Shown here: positions 33,501-44,645 of the stretch, piece after piece
Numbering within the stretch: the stretch's first letter is position 1
How the letters are laid out: every line of letters starts with the position of its first letter
From: Schistosoma haematobium
Taxonomy: Eukaryota; Platyhelminthes; Trematoda; Strigeidida; Schistosomatidae
Direction: 5' to 3'
DNA: 64,000 nucleotides
Assembly: GCF_000699445.3 (NCBI RefSeq)
Contig: NC_067202.1
Coordinates: 11,747,924 to 11,811,923, forward strand
The notes under the pieces: model-generated
What the model saw: the letters and a program-made list of their open reading frames with translations, nothing else
Database searches by the model: none
Told to the model about the DNA's origin: nothing
Position numbers and translations under genes: made by a program

Positions 33501-34308
33501 TTATTTCAAAAGGTTTACAGTACGTTAGATTAAAGTATACTGCCTAATGACTGAGCATGCTCATACAAACTGTACATAATTAATTAAGCATTCAACAATT
33601 TTCAGTGTATTCACTCACTTGAGTCAATATAGGATACTCTTGGCCAGGTAAAGGGAATACAGCCACACCATTTTGAAAGCTATAAGGAACTGCACTTCCG
33701 GTGAATAGCAAAGTTGTTGTTAGGTCTATATTAGAAAAAAGAAACAAAATGTTACGAATGTGCAAACTTGGTAACAAAATAGTCAAATAAATTAAGAACA
33801 GTGTACATACCTGGACGAGGAAATATTTGTTGCTTACGAATTGCATGACCTATGTTGAGTTTACGGTCTTTGAAAACGAGTGTTTCCGACTATAATAAGA
33901 ATGCTAGCAAAATATTATACTAACCTCGTTCTTGATAATTTTTTCAGCCATTTCCTGACTTTCGAAAGTAACAAATCCATAGCTCCTATTGAACACACAT
34001 GATTGTCAGTAATAAAACATACCCTTTAGATGCCCCAAGGCGATCATTGATAATTTTGACATCTTTTACTTGGCCAAAACTTGAAAAGAAAGACTTAAGT
34101 TCTTGTTCGTTTGTCTAAAAGCTAAATGAAAAGTATGATTCAAACCTACATTTGATGGTATTCCGCCAACAAATATGCGGTTTGGAATAAGGGTACCAAA
34201 CTTGGGTAGACTGGAAGATCCAGGAGTTAATGGATGACAGAAAGGAATTAAAGCGTTCTCGGAGATGAGTCTGTTAGTATGATCACCCGTTTGAATATTG
34301 ATTCCAGA
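27510..34308 (-). CDS. boll-like: Boule/DAZ-family RNA-binding protein (nine visible exons, start missing)
   Basis: Exons on the - strand: 34308-34150, 34114-34023, 33985-33925, 33889-33811, 33725-33619, 33082-32468, 31680-31522, 30946-30608, 27761-27510 (stop). All junctions are GT...AG and the frames join to 620 residues. The RRM has RNP2 IFVGGI after LIPNR, TNEQELKSFFSSFGQVKDV, RNP1 SYGFVTFE and LNIGHAIRKQQ, all typical of Boule. VPYSFQNGVAVF matches the DAZ motif. The rest is Gln/Asn/Ser/Thr-rich. Boule proteins bind mRNA 3' UTRs and control translation in germ cells. The first four introns visible are 35, 37, 35 and 85 nt; later ones are 536, 787, 575 and 2846 nt. No ATG exists in the first exon, whose acceptor could also be at 34271, so at least one upstream exon is missing. 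Confidence 0.9.
28440..28625 (+). ncRNA. S-alpha SINE with intact hammerhead core
   Basis: CTGATGA at 28541-28547, perfect stem II GTCC/GGAC around AAAATA, GAAA at 28562-28565, a 3-bp stem III ACA/TGT with a two-base loop, and the cleavage triplet GTC at 28571-28573. Stem I starts CAA/TTG and then has two mismatches. A degenerate B box (TTTCGAGTCC) lies at 28493-28502. It sits in the last intron of the boule-like gene but on the opposite strand, so it is not part of that pre-mRNA. Confidence 0.8.
29030..29110 (+). mobile_element. Faint S-alpha remnant
   Basis: GGTACATTCAGCTGACAAATAAC at 29058-29080 keeps the ATCCAG-CTGA junction of the ribozyme, but stem II and GAAA are gone. Confidence 0.35.
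30270..30500 (-). mobile_element. RTE pol C-terminal fragment in the last boule intron
   Basis: The words GATTCTGAGCCGTATCACC, AGTCTCTAACAATTCGTTACG, CGGACCCCGGTCAGGTAGTC and GTCGACGTAGGTGGTGGTTGAG match 17150-17230 and 19010-19215. It encodes the decayed end of RTE pol on the - strand, in the same direction as the host gene. Confidence 0.65.
32018..32023 (-). promoter_or_regulatory. Polyadenylation signal for the short boule isoform
   Basis: AATAAA on the - strand, 28 nt after the stop at 32051, within the intron that the long isoform removes. Confidence 0.55.
32051..33082 (-). CDS. boll-like: Alternative terminal exon of the boule-like gene
   Basis: The sixth exon stays open past its consensus donor (CAG|GTGAGT at 32468/32467) for 138 more codons to TAA at 32051. 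The extra part (SLYPSSFGDLSSTLQLLQ ... KKPRYDVETVQKIKK) has the same Ser/Thr/Asn-rich style as the upstream exon and is unlikely to stay open by chance in such AT-rich DNA. With a poly(A) signal at 32018-32023 it would give a shorter isoform of about 509 residues from the first visible exon, lacking exons 7-9. Whether both forms are made is inference. Confidence 0.65.
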   Translation of the reverse strand, partial: TTAPYATMILPQPDGGTPLYLPPLHSTPAAAISPYTHIPQQAVTAALHQQFHQTGAVSCLTPAVVGQITPVNVSVNNTNPQSHSTPSVMAAAAAMAAAVQWPQNPAQNNQQNQQQSSTVTVTHSVSHVNNEHSINQTSTITQNQSAVAAQHPTNWHWSTGVQQSQNTIQETNPQSNMFTIDTSSSIGATKSTSTISNPNLQFPQQVSNSTLSLYPSSFGDLSSTLQLLQSSTLTASTAALLAATVMQQPNTNIFDNEINMNLDMTTVATLAALATASINSPSLVNTNMNSIKEMKTKEKEDITTSEFSKSVHLNDDMVGLPFTQPIKKPRYDVETVQKIKKDE

Positions 34309-34429
34309 CTAAGTCAATGGTAAATGGAGGCACAGAGTTGAATACCTTACAAATGCTAGTTTATATTAATTTGAAGACTTTATGGTATTCAGTCAAAACT
34401 AAATAAATGTGCACAAAGAGATTAAAATC

Positions 34430-34720
34430 CACCTCGTTAAACAAGTCAGTGGCTATCCGAACCCAGTATCCACGTAGATAATGCTTTGTGCATTTGAAAG
34501 GAAAAGTATTGGATTTGAGCCTCAGTGTAAAGACAGACACTAAGGCGAGAATAGATTCAGCCGATGAGTTCAGAAATAGAACGAAACATTTTCTAGTTTT
34601 CACTGTTACCCACTTTTCAACTCTAGCTACAGATACTTGTCACCTAATGCTATATCAATTCAATCTGCACAGGATGCATATATGCTAAAAAGAGACCGAT
34701 TAATTGCAGTCTTCAACATC
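34430..34720 (+). mobile_element. S-alpha SINE with defective hammerhead
   Basis: A weak promoter part (TAGATAATGCTTTGTGCATTTG at 34475 onwards, B box GGATTTGAGCC at 34511-34521) is followed by CCGATGA (34561-34567, one change from CTGANGA), stem II GTTC/GAAC, GAAA at 34583-34586 and TTC as cleavage triplet. The downstream word AGGATGCATATATGC (34672-34686) recurs next to the copy at 9421. It lies just upstream of the first visible boule exon. Confidence 0.6.
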
Positions 34721-35854
34721 AACGAGACGATCCAAACAACCCTTACAAAGAAATACGTAAATAAGGTTTTTAAGTCTGATATTGTAATAATTCTTTTGAG
34801 CCAACTAAATTGGATAAACAATCAATTCAATGTTATAAAACCAAATGTCCAAAACACAAATTCCGCACTTAAACCAATTAGTCATTTTTTTACTTTAAGC
34901 TTTAAACCGAATCCTCACTACCTAACAAAAAATAAATTTTTACAGGAAAAACTAGATCTTGAGTCCAATTAATACTTAAAAAACCACCCATGGACTGGGT
35001 GACAGATTTTCGTGTTGATAATGATAGTCAAGCTATCAATTCATTCAAAATATTCAAGCCCATATATTACATAAACGACAGGAAGCTCATAACCTACCAT
35101 TTTTTTCTTGCAAATAAAAGACAAAATCTATGGCCTCAAAACGAGTGGTTCCAAGATCAGAATCAAATAAAATGGGCAAAGACTTTTGTCAGATTAATCT
35201 AATTTCAATTTCGCGTGGGCAGAGGGCAGTTGTCATTTCATCTATTTCATATTCAAATTATTATTATTCAGATTAAAGTTTATTTCATTGGTTCCTTTAT
35301 AAAGGGCCCCTCCAATTATTTGAAGCTGTGCGTTGTATGTCTATAAAACGCTCATTTAACAAACTAAAATATAGTGGGAGAAAATCGATTTGAGAATATC
35401 ACTTGTGTGAAATCAATCCACCATTAATCTCATTCATAAGGATTCGAATTAACGTATTTTATTGGTTGGAAAAGAATTATAGAGACGAGTTCAACAAGTG
35501 CTCCTGAATATCATGAAGCCGTCTATTGAGGTAGTAGTGTTATACATTTCAGTTTTATGATGTAACAAATTGTTTTTTTTAATGACAGTGCAGATCCTTA
35601 CACCTATAGCCTAGAAAGAAATATATATTGACTAAACATTTTTGAATAGACGAAGCATTCGGCAAAAATGCAAAATGCAAACACTCATTGTACATCACAT
35701 CTCATTGAAATGTAATGTTATAGCTTGAGTGAGAATAGGTTAGCAAGTATTTCAAAATGTCTTTATCAAAACATGAGATCAGTTTCACGACCACTTCCCT
35801 GTGAAAACTTTGATTATTTAGTGAATAAACTGTGAAAATCAAGCACTTTGAAGT
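34721..35854. other. Region upstream of the boule-like gene
   Basis: Should hold the missing first exon(s) and promoter of the - strand gene. I could not identify them. The + strand open frames at 34637-34972 and 34990-35202 carry no recognisable domain. Confidence 0.35.
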
Positions 35855-38330
35855 TACTTACTTTTACTTACGCCTGTTATCCCTCGTCGAGGAGCATAGG
35901 CCACTCATCAGCACTCTCCATCCAATGCTGTCCTGGGCAATCTTTTTCAGTTGCTATTCATTCTTTTCATGCCTGCTTCCATATCCCGAGGTAGTATGCC
36001 TTAGGTCTTCCTCTTTTTCGTTTTCTTTCAGTATTGCAAGTTAGGGCTTACCTTGAGATGCAGTTTGGTGATTTCCTTAATATATGACCTATCCACTTCC
36101 AACGTCTTTTCTAATTTCCTCTTCAACTGGAAGCTGGTTTGTCCCTTCCAATAGTAGGCTGTTGCTGACGGTATCCGGCCAACGGATATTGAGTATCTTG
36201 CGTAGACAACTGTTTATAGATACTTGTACCTTTTTTATGGTGATTGTGGTAGTTCTCCCAATTTCAGCTCCGTACAGTAGAACTAACTGTCTCGATGTCG
36301 GTATTGAAGATTGTGACTTTGACATTGGTTAATAGTTGTTTTGAGTTGGATATGTTCATCAACTGTAGAAATGTTGTCCTTGCTTTTACAATCCTCGCCT
36401 TTATGTCTGCATCAGATCCTCCTTGTTTATCCATGATGCTTCTCAGATACTTGGAAGATTGTACATTTTCCAGGGATTCTCGATCAAATGTGATTGGATT
36501 GGTATTTTCCGTGTTGTATTTGAGGATCTTGCTTTTTCATTTGTGTGTACTGAGGTCTACTGACACAGACTACTGCTACATTAGTTGTCTTCATCTGCAT
36601 TTGTTCGTGTGTATGAGATAGAAGGGATAGATCATCTGCGGAGTCTAAATCTTCTAATTGATTCCTAGCTGTCCATTGTATTCTGCGCTCCCACTCAGAT
36701 GTCGAGGTCTTCATAATCCATTCGACCACCGGACGAGTGAGAAAGAGGGAGAGTAGACAGCCTTGTCTGTAGTCCAGTGTCGAAGAAGTTTCTATGATAT
36801 TCCCCTATCCACACTGTGAAACTCCTTCGGATAGTCAAGGAAGTTGATTTATAGTGACGAGTTTCATTCGATTGATTGCTCAACAATGATCTGTAGTGTC
36901 GCGATTTGGCCTGTGCATGTCTGCTTCTTACGGAATCCAGCCTGTTGATCTCGAAGTTAGGCGTCTACTGAGTCTTTCACCGGTTCAGCAACACTCTGTT
37001 GAAAACGTTTCCTGGTACTGACAATAATGTGATTCCTCTGTAGTTCTCACATTTACTCAGATCTCCTTACTTTGATAACCTGATGAAGTATACCTCTTTC
37101 CAGTCTGTCGGTGGCACTTGTTTCTTCCCTCAAATCTTCCTGAAAGGAAAGTGTAGCATACTTGTAGTTACTTTCGTGTCTGACTTTAGTGCTTCAGTTG
37201 GTATATTGTCAGGTCCTGCTGCTTTCCCGCTCTTGATTTGTCTGATGACCATGCTGATTTCTTCCGTCGTTTGTGAAGTGACATCTATGGGAAGGTCTGT
37301 GCGTGCTGCCTCGAGTTCCGATGGGTTTGATGGGGCTGGTCTATTCAACAGTTCCTCGAAGTATTCTATCCATCTGTTTCTCTGTTCTTGAATCTCGGTG
37401 ATGAACTTGCCTTCCTTGTCTTTGACCGGCTCTCTGGTTTACTATATATTCCCGTCAGTTTCTTCGTAGTATCATATAGCTATCTTATATTTTCTTTTCT
37501 TGAAACGTTTTCCGCTTTTGTTACTGTCTCTTCTACGTATTTCTGCTCATCGGCTCTAATACTTTTCTTTACTTTCTTGTTTGCTTCAGTGTATTCAGCT
37601 TGTGTCATGACTTTCTCGGCTCTTGTTCGGCTGTTGGTAATTGCTGTCTTTTTGTTCTTCCTTTCTTGGATCTTGTCCAGGGTTTCTATGGAGAGTCATT
37701 CCTTATGATGAACCTTCTTGCGACCCAGCATTTCCTAACACGTTGAAACGAATACTTCTATGATCTCTTTCCAGATGTCTTCCATAGTAGATTCTTCTTC
37801 CTTCAGTAGATCTTGTAAGGCTTGGAACCTGTTGATGAGAGCCATCTTGAATTCGTTGAATTTGTTAGTATCTCAAAGGAAGACTGTATTGAATCTTTGT
37901 GATGTTGTTCCCCCAGTTGTCCGGTGTTTCTTTAGCTTCAGTTTCATTTTTGGCCACAACCAGGTGGTGATCTGAAGCTATGCCAGCTACTCTTCTGGTT
38001 CTTACTTCTTCCATTGTCCTTTGGACTTTTCTATTGATACAGATATGATCTGTGGTTCTCCGTGGTGTGATCCGATGAGATCCATGTAGCTTTGTGTATG
38101 CGTTTGTATTTGCTGATTTCCAGTACTGCCAAGTTGTATCTCCTCATTTCCGTTTCTATTTGACTGGTCCTCCGGGTCTACTACATTGTCAGAACATTCC
38201 ATGTACCTATAAAAGTTGTTGCTCAGGTTGTTAGAAGGGGCGTCGACCTCGTGACTTCTGAAGAATCTCGTTTTTCATCCTGAGGCATCGTAGTTCTTCC
38301 TTCAACTCGAATAGCAGAGTTTAAATGGTT
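35855..38330 (-). mobile_element. Second RTE family, long but decayed copy with internal deletion
   Basis: On the - strand from about 38215: TWNV (start of the endonuclease), MRRYNLAVL, then an abrupt jump to THKATWIS...DHTTEN (late endonuclease), a basic linker, AAGPDNIPTEALKSD (37215-37170), QQAGFRKKQTC, VEQSIE, KYLRSIMDKQGGSDAD, NSKQLLTNVKV and a 3' end at 35880 with a (GTAA)n-type tail at 35855-35870. Roughly the middle of the endonuclease is missing between MRRYNLAVL and THKATW. Many stops and shifts break it, and the YADD motif cannot be seen. Same family as 59425-60645. Confidence 0.8.
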
Positions 38331-38475
38331 TAATTTATTTGATTTGGTTGGCATTTATTTAGCAAGGTTTTTTTCTACGGGATGGGGTTGTCGAACTCAG
38401 GCCCAACTCTCCTCCTTTACCTGGGCTTGGGATCAGCAGTAACTCAAGAAGATCTACAGGCGGAGTTACTTCGAA
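38331..38475 (-). mobile_element. Leader (5' region) of the second RTE family
   Basis: The - strand words CCAAGCCCAGGTAAAGGAGG, AGAGTTGGGCCTGAG and CCTTGCTAAATAAATGCC recur, in part, at 22891-23010 and 55940-56031, always at or near fragments of this family, so they belong to its 5' region. Confidence 0.6.
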
Positions 38476-41102
38476 GTTACTCTTTCATAAGTTATGGAAT
38501 ATTTATATTATTTTTCTCTAGATTTATGTACTGATTCCTCAAGTTCCTCTAGGTTGTTTTATTATTTACACTTTTTAAAATAAACAATCTGTGGAAATTA
38601 TCTAATTCTAAGCTAGTCTCACCACAGATTAGCATTAGCTGAAGAAACAATTGAAACTAAGGTTCCAACTTTCTGATCACCGAATGCTAACTAGTGTCAT
38701 GTTTGTCTATTCTTTTAGTGATAATCGAATGCGATCGATCAAGCTGCAATTTTACCACTAGTTAAAGTGATTCGCCATAGTGTTCGCTATATTTTGGATG
38801 TTAGGTGGTTGGAGATAACTGTCAGGATACTCCTATTCAGTATTGCTAACAAAAGGTAGGGTTCATTGGTTAGATGCTCATTAATAGTTTAACACTTCAG
38901 GCAAGTGAATCCATGACTACACTTGGTACCGAACCTTTCTCCTCCAAATTTCTCAGCTAACATAGTGCTTTTAGACCGCTAAACTGGAATTAAACACGTT
39001 TTAAATTCCTACCGACTCTCAATATATAGAGAGAATTATATGATGCTATTCATGATCTGTCTCATTCCCAACATGTTTAAACATTATAGTTCATTAAATT
39101 ATTTAGCATTTATATTTATCCTCATCGTTAATGAACACATGATGATTATGATTACGTTAGCTGCTTTTTTGAAAAGATTTTTACAGGCTTAAAGAGAGGT
39201 TTCGTTGTTGTATAAGGTTTTACATTGCCTTTGATGCAGAGTTCTAAACTATATATACATAGCTGAATCTTTGTCTCTGATTCTGAACAACTTGTAGCTG
39301 ATATCAATTCGCAATAAATTCAACTGCAAATTGGACTAACTTCCACAAACCACCGAGTCAAACAATATTCATATGTTCTTGAGTAGCTAACTTTGAAATG
39401 GATTCTGAAAGTCATGATCAGAAGCTGCAAGTAGTGGATTTCAACCATATATAGATTAGGAAAAGTAGAGTCGAGCACTTGTCAGGTAATATCGTCTGGA
39501 AGTTTTCTTGGCAATAAATAAAAGCTACTTATTTATCTATGGAAGTGTGAATCACTAGCCTTCAATTCAGATGTCTAAGGGCATCGTATTCACCACGAGA
39601 GCTGGAGGTATAAGATGTTGTATGCAGTCATGTGTGACTACTGTGATAGAGTTTGAAACTAGGAAAAACTATGTCTAGTTCTTCTTTCGTTTTCAGCTGA
39701 CTTTGATTCCTGAGAAACACTATTCTCAATAATGAGTATGTGTGGCTTTTTCACGGCTTCTCAGTAAAATCGGATTAGTTTTCATAAAATTTTAAGTTAT
39801 TTTCAGATTGTAAACAAAACCATTGGATAATTTCCTAACGATAATAGATATCCATTCTTTAAAATACCACATTTTCCATCGGATCATTGAAATAATGAGT
39901 GAGTAACTAATTGTACTATGTTTCTTTCGAATTCACATTCTTCTTCTATGCAATGCTTCATAAATGTAATCCCTATTTTTCAATACACTGTTTATCCTAA
40001 CATCAATGAGTTTTCATTATTTTTTAGTCAGAAAAAGTAACCAATAATTTATGAGGTAAAAACATGCATAGAAATGTACTATAGTGATGAACCAATTTGA
40101 TTTTTGGTAGAGGCATTTGGTTTCTTCCGTGAAATTCAAATGGCAATGACGGACAGCTTATAGCTTAATAAAGAGCTAAACAAAAATTACCTAAACTCAG
40201 TTCTTAGGATGCTTGAAATGATACAACTACAGTGAATATGACATGATGTTCAGTCCAAATTACAAGAAACACATGTTACTGATATAGACCATATAATAAA
40301 GTGACAGTTACTCGTTGAGAGAATTGATGTGATTCAAAGTATAAATAAAGGTGTTTGTGATAGCCCTCAAGATCCTTGTGTGTTATATACTTATACTTGA
40401 AAGAACGTGGAACCACTACAACGAAAACATTGAGACTGGTACAAGTAAGGATTTATTCATACTGAAACACGACAATCCTAGTCGAAGATACACTTTAATG
40501 CGCATTGACTGAACCCTCATTTTGATCATTAATTAAAATATTCAGAGTTATAATAAAATCATATGTTGCATGTTATACTGAGCCTAATTCATGTTAATTT
40601 AATACAAGAATATTGAGTCTTGAAAAAACAACCCCATCATATTCAAATAAATTAATATTTTACCGGATAAAATATCATACCGGAAAACAAAAACAAATAT
40701 TACTCTTAATAATCATCATATAGAATTGCAAACAGAAGTAACATTGAAAAAGAATCACAATGAGTTAGAAATGTGATTTCACCTTTTCATCCCGTTATAT
40801 CATCGTGTTTTATAATCTAACCGATAAAGAAAACGTTTTCATTCATGTACGGAATGTACAATCATGAATTTCGAATTATAGGGATGATTAAGAAGTATGT
40901 AGGATATAATCAAAGGATCATTGTTTGGAGACACGTTATAGCTGATGTCTGTAGCGATAATGCTGAAGTAATATGCTTGTTTTATAGCTCTCAGTAGTAA
41001 ACTAGTTTAAAGTCATCAAAAGAAATTTTTGTACAATACATACCTTGATCTTAATATTGATGAATCTATTATGAACCTTAATAAGTTTATTAGTCATATA
41101 GA
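38476..41102. other. AT-rich intergenic
   Basis: Only the short dispersed word at 38696-38725 (also at 20377-20410) was recognised. No coding signal. Confidence 0.4.
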
Positions 41103-41483
41103 ACAATCAGTCAGCTACAACATAGGACCAGGCGCGTATATGCATCAGTTCAAGTTGCCATACCTCATTAGAACAACAAAATGAACATCAAATTCATAGA
41201 AGTAGTCACTTCAATGGTAGTAATGTATAAAAGAAAGATTGTGTATAAGGATATAGTACAGGAAGAAAGGATTAGTTGGTAGAAAGGATGATATGAATCG
41301 ATTTTAATCTCATAGTTTAAGGGAAGACAGAGAGTTTATACACTTACACCATTGTGATCGATTCTGAGCCATGTCACCCAGAGTCTCCAATGATTGGTTA
41401 CAATAGTTGTACAGACCCCAAACAAGTAGTTTGGATCTACCAGAATGGCTAAGACTAGAAGTTAGTGATTTCAAGCACTGATC
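41103..41483 (-). mobile_element. 3' end of an RTE-related element, near twin of 16893-17268
   Basis: Long identical runs with the other copy occur, for example across 41196-41275. The 5' truncation differs: this copy stops near 41483 while the other continues past 17270. Two 5'-truncated copies with different end points and the same 3' end are typical of target-primed reverse transcription. Confidence 0.75.
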
Positions 41484-42449
41484 TATGAACCGAAAAGTTT
41501 TCGAATTTTACAGAGATGAAGTTGCATTCAGAAACTATTATAGTCAGATAAAATAATGTGACTAAATCTTTAGAAAAAAAAGTAAACGTCGACTTTGAAA
41601 ACAAGAGTTATAGATTCACTGAAAACAATAACAGTTCTATTTTTGACCAATTTACAAAATGTTAAAGATATTCAATAGAAAGCTTTCTAAGAAATAAATA
41701 CATTGATAATCCTTTACAATATCCTATTGATCATAGAATTTCCACATCAACATATAATCTAGATTAGTAAGAGTGATACAATTATTATTTTTTTGCCTAA
41801 AAACAGAATATTTGGTGAAGTTTTGTTCTTTGAGTTGAATGGTTTGGTTGTAGAGTTTTCAACAACATTATCAGTACTTCAGACTACTACTACCTGAAGT
41901 TTGTGCTCATGATGTCGTTCAGAATAACGATGAAATCTCCATGACCAAATCATTCCACTGAGAGAACAAAACTCCATCAAATTCATTCACTTGAGCTAAA
42001 GCAAATCTCCACCACCACCTCGAAACGGACTATTTCTCTCTCTCTCTCTCTTTGAATTGAATTATCTTAAAAAAAATGATTAAAATTTAAGATGGAAAAT
42101 TTGTCTAAATAGATTGCATATTATACTCCTTTAAAGTAAATCTCAAAGATCATAAGTTATCGTGGGGCAGGTTCATCGCTTGAATCAATTTTTTTTAAAA
42201 ATAAAAACAAACAAACAATCGAACACCTGCGAAATACAGGTGTAAAATAACTCATAATAAATAGAGAGGGTGGTGAGGAAGGAATTGTTTGTGAAATGAT
42301 CAAAGGGGGGGTGCATAACAGAATTTAAAGACTGTTTAAAATGAAAAGACTAGAATACTTTATAATGGGTTAATCAATTCACAAATGTCTTGTATATAAT
42401 CTTCAATAAATTGATTGGATGAGACTAGAATTTATAGACGAACCAATCA
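41484..42449. other. Intergenic with a (TC)n tract at 42034-42053
   Basis: A CT dinucleotide run of about ten units lies near 42034-42053 and a poly-G run at 42305-42311. Nothing else recognised. Confidence 0.45.
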
Positions 42450-42710
42450 GATTTACGATAATAGGTCTTGGATTTTTAGCGCGAAATTCTTTATCCATTT
42501 GATGAAACAACGTCTTGGCATTTTAGTTGATGTCAATTCATGATGAAAACTTTAAATATATTTTTTCTAATCATAAACATCAAATGTAAATCACAATCCT
42601 TATCCTTCACACAGGTTTCAAATTCTCATTTAGCCCTAGTCAGTTAGTGGACATTCTCAAGTCCGCTTTAGCGTTGCTCAAAAGTCGTTCATAAATTATA
42701 ATCTCATCAT
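42450..42710 (-). repeat. Dispersed repeat, copy 2 (inverted relative to 3530-3790)
   Basis: See the copy at 3530: the order of shared words is reversed and complemented. Identity is patchy, so the copies are old. Confidence 0.5.
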
Positions 42711-43149
42711 AGATTAAATATATATTTTCAATGATATGGTTAAGATCAATGGAATAATGATATTAAATTATTAATGATGATAAAGTAGAAATGTTTGTCA
42801 AAGAAAACACTCGAAAATATTGAACGAAAAAGGAAAAGTGGTTAATCAGTCATTTTGATTGTTTTCCGAATCCTTATGTCATCAATTCTGTAAATACTTG
42901 TTCAAGTTATTTCCAGTTAATAATGGAGATGCTGAAATTTGAAACAGAAATAACTTAATTGGTCGATAACTGATGAGCAACTATTGAGCTCTAAGTGATA
43001 AGGAGAGCAGAAAACATTTTTATGGTCTTTTTGTCAAAAAGGGTATTTTTTTGCACTAAATGTATCCGTTACAACCGAGGATTAATAATTTACCAAGGCT
43101 ATTATTAACCAACGTTAAAGTCGAAACAATTGAAAAACACTTTGCTTAC

Positions 43150-43870
43150 TTACTGGTCTCAGCACACGCAATCAATACTTTTAAGATTCCTGTAATCATA
43201 TACTGGCACTCAACGAATAACCTCCATTTTTAAAGACAGATAGATATGTGGTCTGCTCCACAGTTGATGCAAGTCGGGAAAGACTACCGAGCCTTCTCAA
43301 TCCGTACTAAGACTTCGTCAAATATCAACCCAAAAGTTCTGATAAGGCTTCAAAGATGAGTGAATTAATCTATACTCTAACATTAGTTTAAGCGTTAATG
43401 AAAACCAGTCCTAATCCAGCATCTTGTATTTAGACAGAGAGTAACGTACTCCAAAAATATCTGTATTGTTTTTGAAGGTGATCATAAGACTACATTTTGT
43501 CATCTGCATATTCATACTAGATAAATGTGTCTGCTTACAGGAGATTAATCCATAATAAGTTAGTCGAAGATGTTATTTCTTGAAGGACACCGATGACGAA
43601 GTTGGATAGAAATGGTGAAATTGAGTAACCTTCGAGATTGGCAATTCCGATGGCATCTGCCGATAAGCTCTAATTAGATTAGTAGCATCTGAGTATGGAG
43701 TATGTAATATGTTCTAGAATATGACAAAAGATGAATATTTGGTCAACACAATCATGTTCAGGTCTTAAATCAGCCTAGTTTTCCTGAATTCTCTCCCCAT
43801 GAGTCCTAATTAAGCATTAGATAATTACTGAGTCTAATATTTTAAAAACTGTATGATCATCACAAGAGAA
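43150..43870 (-). mobile_element. Very decayed RTE reverse-transcriptase fragment
   Basis: The - strand yields THGERIQEN, DLRPEHDCVDQIFIF, LEHITYSILR (compare REKQAGFRSGRGCTDHIFTL and LEHRHTYQ of the copy at 10556-13540), then ISPFLSNFVI (compare ISPFLFDFVV), MQMTK at the YADD position and SLSKYKMLD (compare PSKCKVLLQD). The catalytic YADD is lost. Confidence 0.65.
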
Positions 43871-44117
43871 TTTGATTACCCATTAATATCTACTTTGATT
43901 CAATAATATTATTTTAAGAAAACTAATTAGTTAGTATAAAGGTAATGAACATGAGTTATTACATTTATATTCTAGATTTCATTTTTGTCATCTCAGATAT
44001 ATATGTTTACTGTCAAGATATTATTATCAAGTTGCATTGGAAAGTTATAATTTTCAGTATACATTTGGAAAATCAAATCAGTAGATAAAACACGTCTATT
44101 TATAATAAAGAATTTTC

Positions 44118-44645
44118 AACTTATTTATTTATTTGAACACAAAAATATTGGTACAAAGGAGCACCGAATACATAAGCGCCACAGAAGTCACTTGATTTGT
44201 GTATGAGCTGTTATACTGCACGGGTGCTCAGACCGAACCACGTGGTTTTCTTAGGAGGCCACACCCGCAGCCTTAGATCTAAATGTCTGATACACAAGGC
44301 AGTAGAGCAACGTAAGGAGATGCATTCTCATGGTATCCGGTGACCAATAATTGGTTCACACCCTATTTTTCCTTCAGGATCCTGGAGCCCATGTGCACCA
44401 TTGGTTTGGAATGAGGGATTTCCAACTCCCCTAGGTAGATCCTCCATATCCACCAACTCGGTTAAAGCGCCGGACATTTGGTTTCCGTCCTCTCAATTCC
44501 GTAAACAACAGTAATACTACGAGAAGACAGTGAGTAGGACTTCCCTGGCAGTGGCTGCATGCACGTGGCCATATGAGAGCGTTTCGAGAGGGAGAGCTGA
44601 CTCTACCCACCATCGGCCATACCAGGGCATATGGGGGCACAATTT
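44118..44645 (-). mobile_element. Short RTE derivative (5' region joined to 3' tail)
   Basis: On the - strand it starts near TGCCCCCATATGCCCTGG (44640), keeps CTCTCATATGGCCACGTGC, CCGGCGCTTTAACC, the GGATACCATGAG and CCTAAGAAAACCACGTGG blocks, CAGTATAACAGCTC, then passes directly to CTGTGGCGCTTATG...CCAATATTTTTGTG and the AAATAAATAAAT tail. The pol gene found between the same two parts in the full-length copy is absent. Confidence 0.75.

Noticed and set aside
36089..36325. A host gene from the - strand frame with SINSCLRKILNIRWPDT
   Set aside because: The same phrase, as [16 protein letters not shown], is in the RTE copy at 59425-60645, so it belongs to the retrotransposon.
36084..38000. + strand open frames rich in Phe and Ser
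   Set aside because: They are antisense shadows of the second RTE copy on the - strand.
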